From: Harmothoe impar
Lineage: Eukaryota; Annelida; Polychaeta; Phyllodocida; Polynoidae
DNA: 64,000 nucleotides
Assembly: GCA_947462335.1 (NCBI GenBank)
Contig: OX381708.1
Location: 45,077,377 to 45,141,376 of the forward strand
Direction: 5' to 3'
In this document: positions 63,809 through 64,000 of the stretch, one piece after another
How the letters are laid out: every line of letters begins with the position of its first letter
Numbering within the stretch: position 1 is the stretch's first letter
Made by a program: the position numbers and the translations under genes
Notes under the pieces: generated by a model
Told to the model about the DNA's origin: nothing
What the model saw: only the letters and a program-made list of their open reading frames with translations
Databases searched by the model: none

Positions 63809-63856
63809 AAAGTGGTGGTACTCGACGCAGGAGAAATATTAAATACAAATCCACAC
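63809..63856 (+). CDS. 48-nt phase-1 exon with an Arg-rich cluster
   Basis: The acceptor is TTTTTCTTGCACTATAG and the donor GTAAGC. In the phase left by the exon at 62140 its first two bases make a Glu codon and it continues SGGTRRRRNIKYKST, leaving one base: 16 codons, phase 1 at both ends. Joined to the preceding exon the protein reads LPPGQ-E-SGGTRRRR. A basic cluster after a disordered segment may act as a nuclear localisation signal or the start of a DNA-binding region. Small symmetric exons of this kind are often alternatively spliced. Support is from splice sites and phase only. Confidence 0.45.
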
Positions 63857-64000
63857 GTAAGCTATTTTTCTATATATTCCAAATTGCATGTCATTATGCT
63901 AAGCTATATTACTAAAATAAACCATGCTTAAAGTTACAACCATTTCTATTCAGATCCGGTATTATAGTGTGGTTTCCATAAAACTTAGAGTTAAGACTGG
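63857..64000. other. Intron start, continues past the window
   Basis: AT-rich sequence after the GTAAGC donor; the next exon would lie beyond the window. Confidence 0.4.

Overview
This looks like a stretch of animal (metazoan) nuclear DNA, most likely from a marine invertebrate. There are no bacterial operons, no long intact open reading frames and no recognisable transposase or reverse-transcriptase proteins. What is present is AT-rich spacer with ACATGTA-type palindromes, long runs of G or C, microsatellites, several families of short non-autonomous transposons, a tRNA-derived SINE, and a few short segments that read as splice-site-bounded exons. A lophotrochozoan (mollusc, annelid or brachiopod) would fit, because tandem-repeat-cored Helentron-like elements are well known in bivalves. 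That placement is inference; no gene here identifies a taxon.

Coding content is sparse. The best-supported exon is at 62140-62517 (+). It encodes a Ser/Thr/Pro/Ala/Gly-rich, probably disordered segment between a strong polypyrimidine-CAG acceptor and a GTGAGT donor, both in phase 1. A 48-nt exon at 63809-63856 with an Arg-rich cluster follows in the same phase. Upstream on the same strand, three weaker candidates (29608-29646, 33956-33997, 42409-42510) also start and end in phase 1, have lengths divisible by three and encode Ser/Pro/Tyr-rich peptide. Read together they would be the N-terminal part of one + strand gene with short exons and introns of roughly 4, 8 and 20 kb, possibly a transcriptional regulator. 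I do not recognise the family, and some of these exons were picked partly because their phase fits.

Mobile DNA is better defined. (1) Two direct-orientation copies (858-2447 and 53210-55059) of a Helentron-like element with a 12-bp subterminal inverted repeat and a core of about 132-bp tandem units; the second copy has two more units. (2) A family of about 210-280 bp fold-back elements with TTAACCCTTTAAGGGCCGCAT-type ends, eight near-complete copies plus a fragment, flanked by TTAA in the best copies (piggyBac-type target site). (3) One Tc1/mariner-type MITE (4610-4872) with TA at both ends. (4) One tRNA-derived SINE (about 61605-61800).

Possible control regions include CpG-rich DNA at 3240-3560 with an ETS site and oppositely oriented YY1-type motifs, a second one at 24985-25210 with GC box and YY1-type motif, and a CRE/E-box cluster at 29723-29782. 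Two over-represented 9-mers, GAGCAGCTC (both strands) and TCCTCCAGG (only seen on +), and several hairpins are not explained by these features. The rest of the window is spacer or intron in which I see no gene.
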